NCBI GenBank assembly: GCA_026394695.1
Contig: JAPKXT010000069.1
Location: forward strand, 1 to 8,783
Length of the DNA stretch: 8,783 nt
Origin: Methanoregula sp.
GTDB lineage: Archaea; Halobacteriota; Methanomicrobia; Methanomicrobiales; Methanospirillaceae
Reading direction: 5' to 3'
The translations under genes and the position numbers were made by a program. Shown here piece after piece: positions 7,373 to 8,783 of the stretch. How positions within the stretch are numbered: position 1 is the stretch's first letter; every line of letters starts with the position of its first letter. The notes beneath the pieces were generated by a model. That model did no database searches. It was not told the DNA's origin and worked only from the letters and a program-made list of their open reading frames with translations.

Positions 7373-8783
7373 TGGCAGCAAGGAAAAAGGAGAACCCGGA
7401 AAAGAAGGATGCGAAAACCTTTCCTGATACCCGCTCGGTACGGGATGCTGCCGAACGGAAACTTGCAGATTCGCACGGAAAAGCGTCTGAGCTGACCGGG
7501 CAGACAGCAGAAGCACTCATCCACGAACTCCAGGTGCACCAGATCGAGCTCGAGATACAGGCTGAGGAACTCAAAGAGGCACATCTCGCACTGGAGGAGT
7601 CGCGGGACAAGTACCATGACCTCTACGAGTTTGCCCCGATTGGCTATCTCACGCTCACCGACAAGGCATTGATCGCAGAGGTGAACATTAGCGGCGCGAC
7701 ACTCCTCGGTGTCCCTCGGAAGGACCTGGTCAACCACGGGTTCGGACGGTTCATCGTTCATGGAGACCTTGAAAGATGGGACCAGTATTTCATGCACGTG
7801 CGGAACCCGGGGGGAAAACAGATCTGCACTCTCACACTCAAACGGGGGGACGGTTCCCAGTTCCCTGCCCGGCTGGAAGGGGTCAGGATTTCAGATAGCA
7901 GCGAAGGCACCCCAACGGTGAGGATATCAGTCAGCGACATCACGGATATCAGGCAGGCGGAGGAGGCGCTCCGTGAGAGCGAGGAGCGGTTCGACCAGCT
8001 GGCTGAGCATAGCAACACCATCACTTGGGAAGTGGACGGTCGGGGGCTCTATACCTATGTCAGTCATGTGACCGAGGCCGTTTGGGGCTATCGCCCGGAC
8101 GAACTGGTGGGACGGATGCACTACTACGATCTGCATCCCGAATCCGGACGTGAGGCGTTCAAGACAGCCACCTTGGCAGTCTTCGATAGGAAGGAACCTT
8201 TCCAGGATCTGGAAAATGTCACACAAACCAAGGATGGTCGCGATATATGGGTCTCCACCAACGGTATCCCCCTGCTGAACGCTGACGGAACCCTGCGGGG
8301 CTACCGGGGCAGTAACGCTGACATCACTGAACGCAAACAAGGGGAGGAAGAACTTAGAAAATTCAGCGAGGGTCTCGAGCGTATGGTGGTCGATCGCACT
8401 GCCAATATCTCTGATATCAACCAGAAACTTGTTGCCGAGATCGACATTCGTCTCGACGTTGAAAAGCAACTCACTAAAACCGTGGGTGAGAAAGAAGTCC
8501 TGCTCCGCGAAGTCCACCACCGGGTAAAAAATAACCTCCAGATCATCATCTCTCTCCTAAACCTCCAGTCACGGTACATGACGGATGAGGTAACTCTTTC
8601 CGCATTCAGGGAAAGCCAGAACCGTATCAAGGCGATGGCACTTGTCCACGAAAAACTGTACCAGTCCACGGACGTCTCGAAGATCAACCTTGACAATTAT
8701 ATCCGGTTCCTTGGCGACAACCTGTTACAGTTCTTCGGCATGAAAGGAAAGGGTATCACGTTCACTACGGATATCCGGGATAT
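7372..8783 (+). CDS. PAS-PAS-HisKA_2 sensor histidine kinase (3' end cut by window)
   Basis: The reading frame opens at ATG 7372, overlapping the previous stop (TGATG), and stays open to the right edge: 470 codons are visible. It is predicted to be cytoplasmic. Residues 1-42 are charged and variable. Residues 43-73 form the Glu/Leu helix. Residues 74-200 are PAS1, paralogous to the PAS of the preceding kinase. Residues 204-322 are a second PAS ending in SNADITERK. A helical linker covers 323-378. HisKA_2 phosphotransfer helices begin at about 379, with the H382-H383-RVKNNLQ motif; H383, directly before RVKNN, is the likely phosphoacceptor. The ATPase domain should follow outside the window. 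HisKA_2 kinases are common in bacteria and in methanogens. Overlapping start and stop codons suggest translational coupling with the upstream kinase. No good separate ribosome binding site is seen within that gene's end. Confidence 0.92.
   Translation, partial: MAARKKENPEKKDAKTFPDTRSVRDAAERKLADSHGKASELTGQTAEALIHELQVHQIELEIQAEELKEAHLALEESRDKYHDLYEFAPIGYLTLTDKALIAEVNISGATLLGVPRKDLVNHGFGRFIVHGDLERWDQYFMHVRNPGGKQICTLTLKRGDGSQFPARLEGVRISDSSEGTPTVRISVSDITDIRQAEEALRESEERFDQLAEHSNTITWEVDGRGLYTYVSHVTEAVWGYRPDELVGRMHYYDLHPESGREAFKTATLAVFDRKEPFQDLENVTQTKDGRDIWVSTNGIPLLNADGTLRGYRGSNADITERKQGEEELRKFSEGLERMVVDRTANISDINQKLVAEIDIRLDVEKQLTKTVGEKEVLLREVHHRVKNNLQIIISLLNLQSRYMTDEVTLSAFRESQNRIKAMALVHEKLYQSTDVSKINLDNYIRFLGDNLLQFFGMKGKGITFTTDIRD
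7498..7668 (+). repeat. Duplicated block 1, copy B
   Basis: This is the counterpart of 6242-6412 in the second kinase gene, about 91% identical at DNA level by hand count. It encodes the helix and PAS1 start. Confidence 0.85.
7849..7974 (+). repeat. Duplicated block 2, copy B
   Basis: This is the counterpart of 6593-6718, encoding the end of PAS1. The 180 bases between the two blocks are only about 57% identical between copies although they align with no length change. The coding sequence after this block is unrelated to that of the preceding kinase. Confidence 0.85.

Noticed and set aside
7063..7797. 244-codon minus-strand frame across the junction of the two kinases.
   Set aside because: Its length follows from codon bias in the sense genes. 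Both sense frames have clear PAS and kinase motifs, while the antisense product matches nothing.
7927..8520. 197-codon minus-strand frame opposite the second PAS and linker.
   Set aside because: Antisense shadow of a well-supported kinase gene, with no ribosome binding site or recognisable domain.

Overview
All genes in this window lie on the plus strand. The window reads as chromosomal DNA from a methanogenic archaeon, most likely of the Methanomicrobiales (Methanoregula-like). This is inferred from three things: Shine-Dalgarno motifs of the AGGAGGT/AGGTG type combined with AT-rich archaeal-looking intergenic DNA, a class I desulfoferrodoxin, and cytoplasmic PAS kinases with an RHDINNQ H-box of the kind common in that group. 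No rRNA or protein marker was available to fix the taxon.

Layout. Positions 1-396 hold a complete desulfoferrodoxin (superoxide reductase) gene with a strong ribosome binding site. Positions 397-690 are intergenic. They contain a GC-rich, strongly structured island (about 450-505), a T8 run (probable terminator) and a 13-bp tandem repeat just upstream of the next gene. Positions 691-2151 encode a full-length TrkH-type potassium channel subunit with no TrkA partner in the window. Positions 2152-3091 are a gap of about 0.94 kb with no credible gene but several inverted repeats and archaeal TATA-like tracts.

From 3092 to the right edge there is a tight three-gene signalling operon. It starts with a CheB-CheR fusion followed by PAS domains and a long heptad-repeat coiled coil (3092-6109). 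Nine bases later comes a soluble PAS histidine kinase (6119-7372). A second kinase overlaps its stop codon (TGATG) and runs off the window (7372-8783, PAS-PAS-HisKA_2). The fusion protein carries the two chemotaxis adaptation activities (methylesterase and methyltransferase) without a CheB receiver domain or a kinase domain of its own. It plausibly acts as a sensory or scaffold partner of the two kinases. No methyl-accepting protein or response regulator is visible here.

The most interesting signal is that the two kinases are mosaic paralogues. They share near-identical DNA flanking the PAS core, a much more diverged PAS core between the flanks, and unrelated transmitter halves. That looks like tandem duplication with domain swapping and either pocket diversification or local gene conversion.
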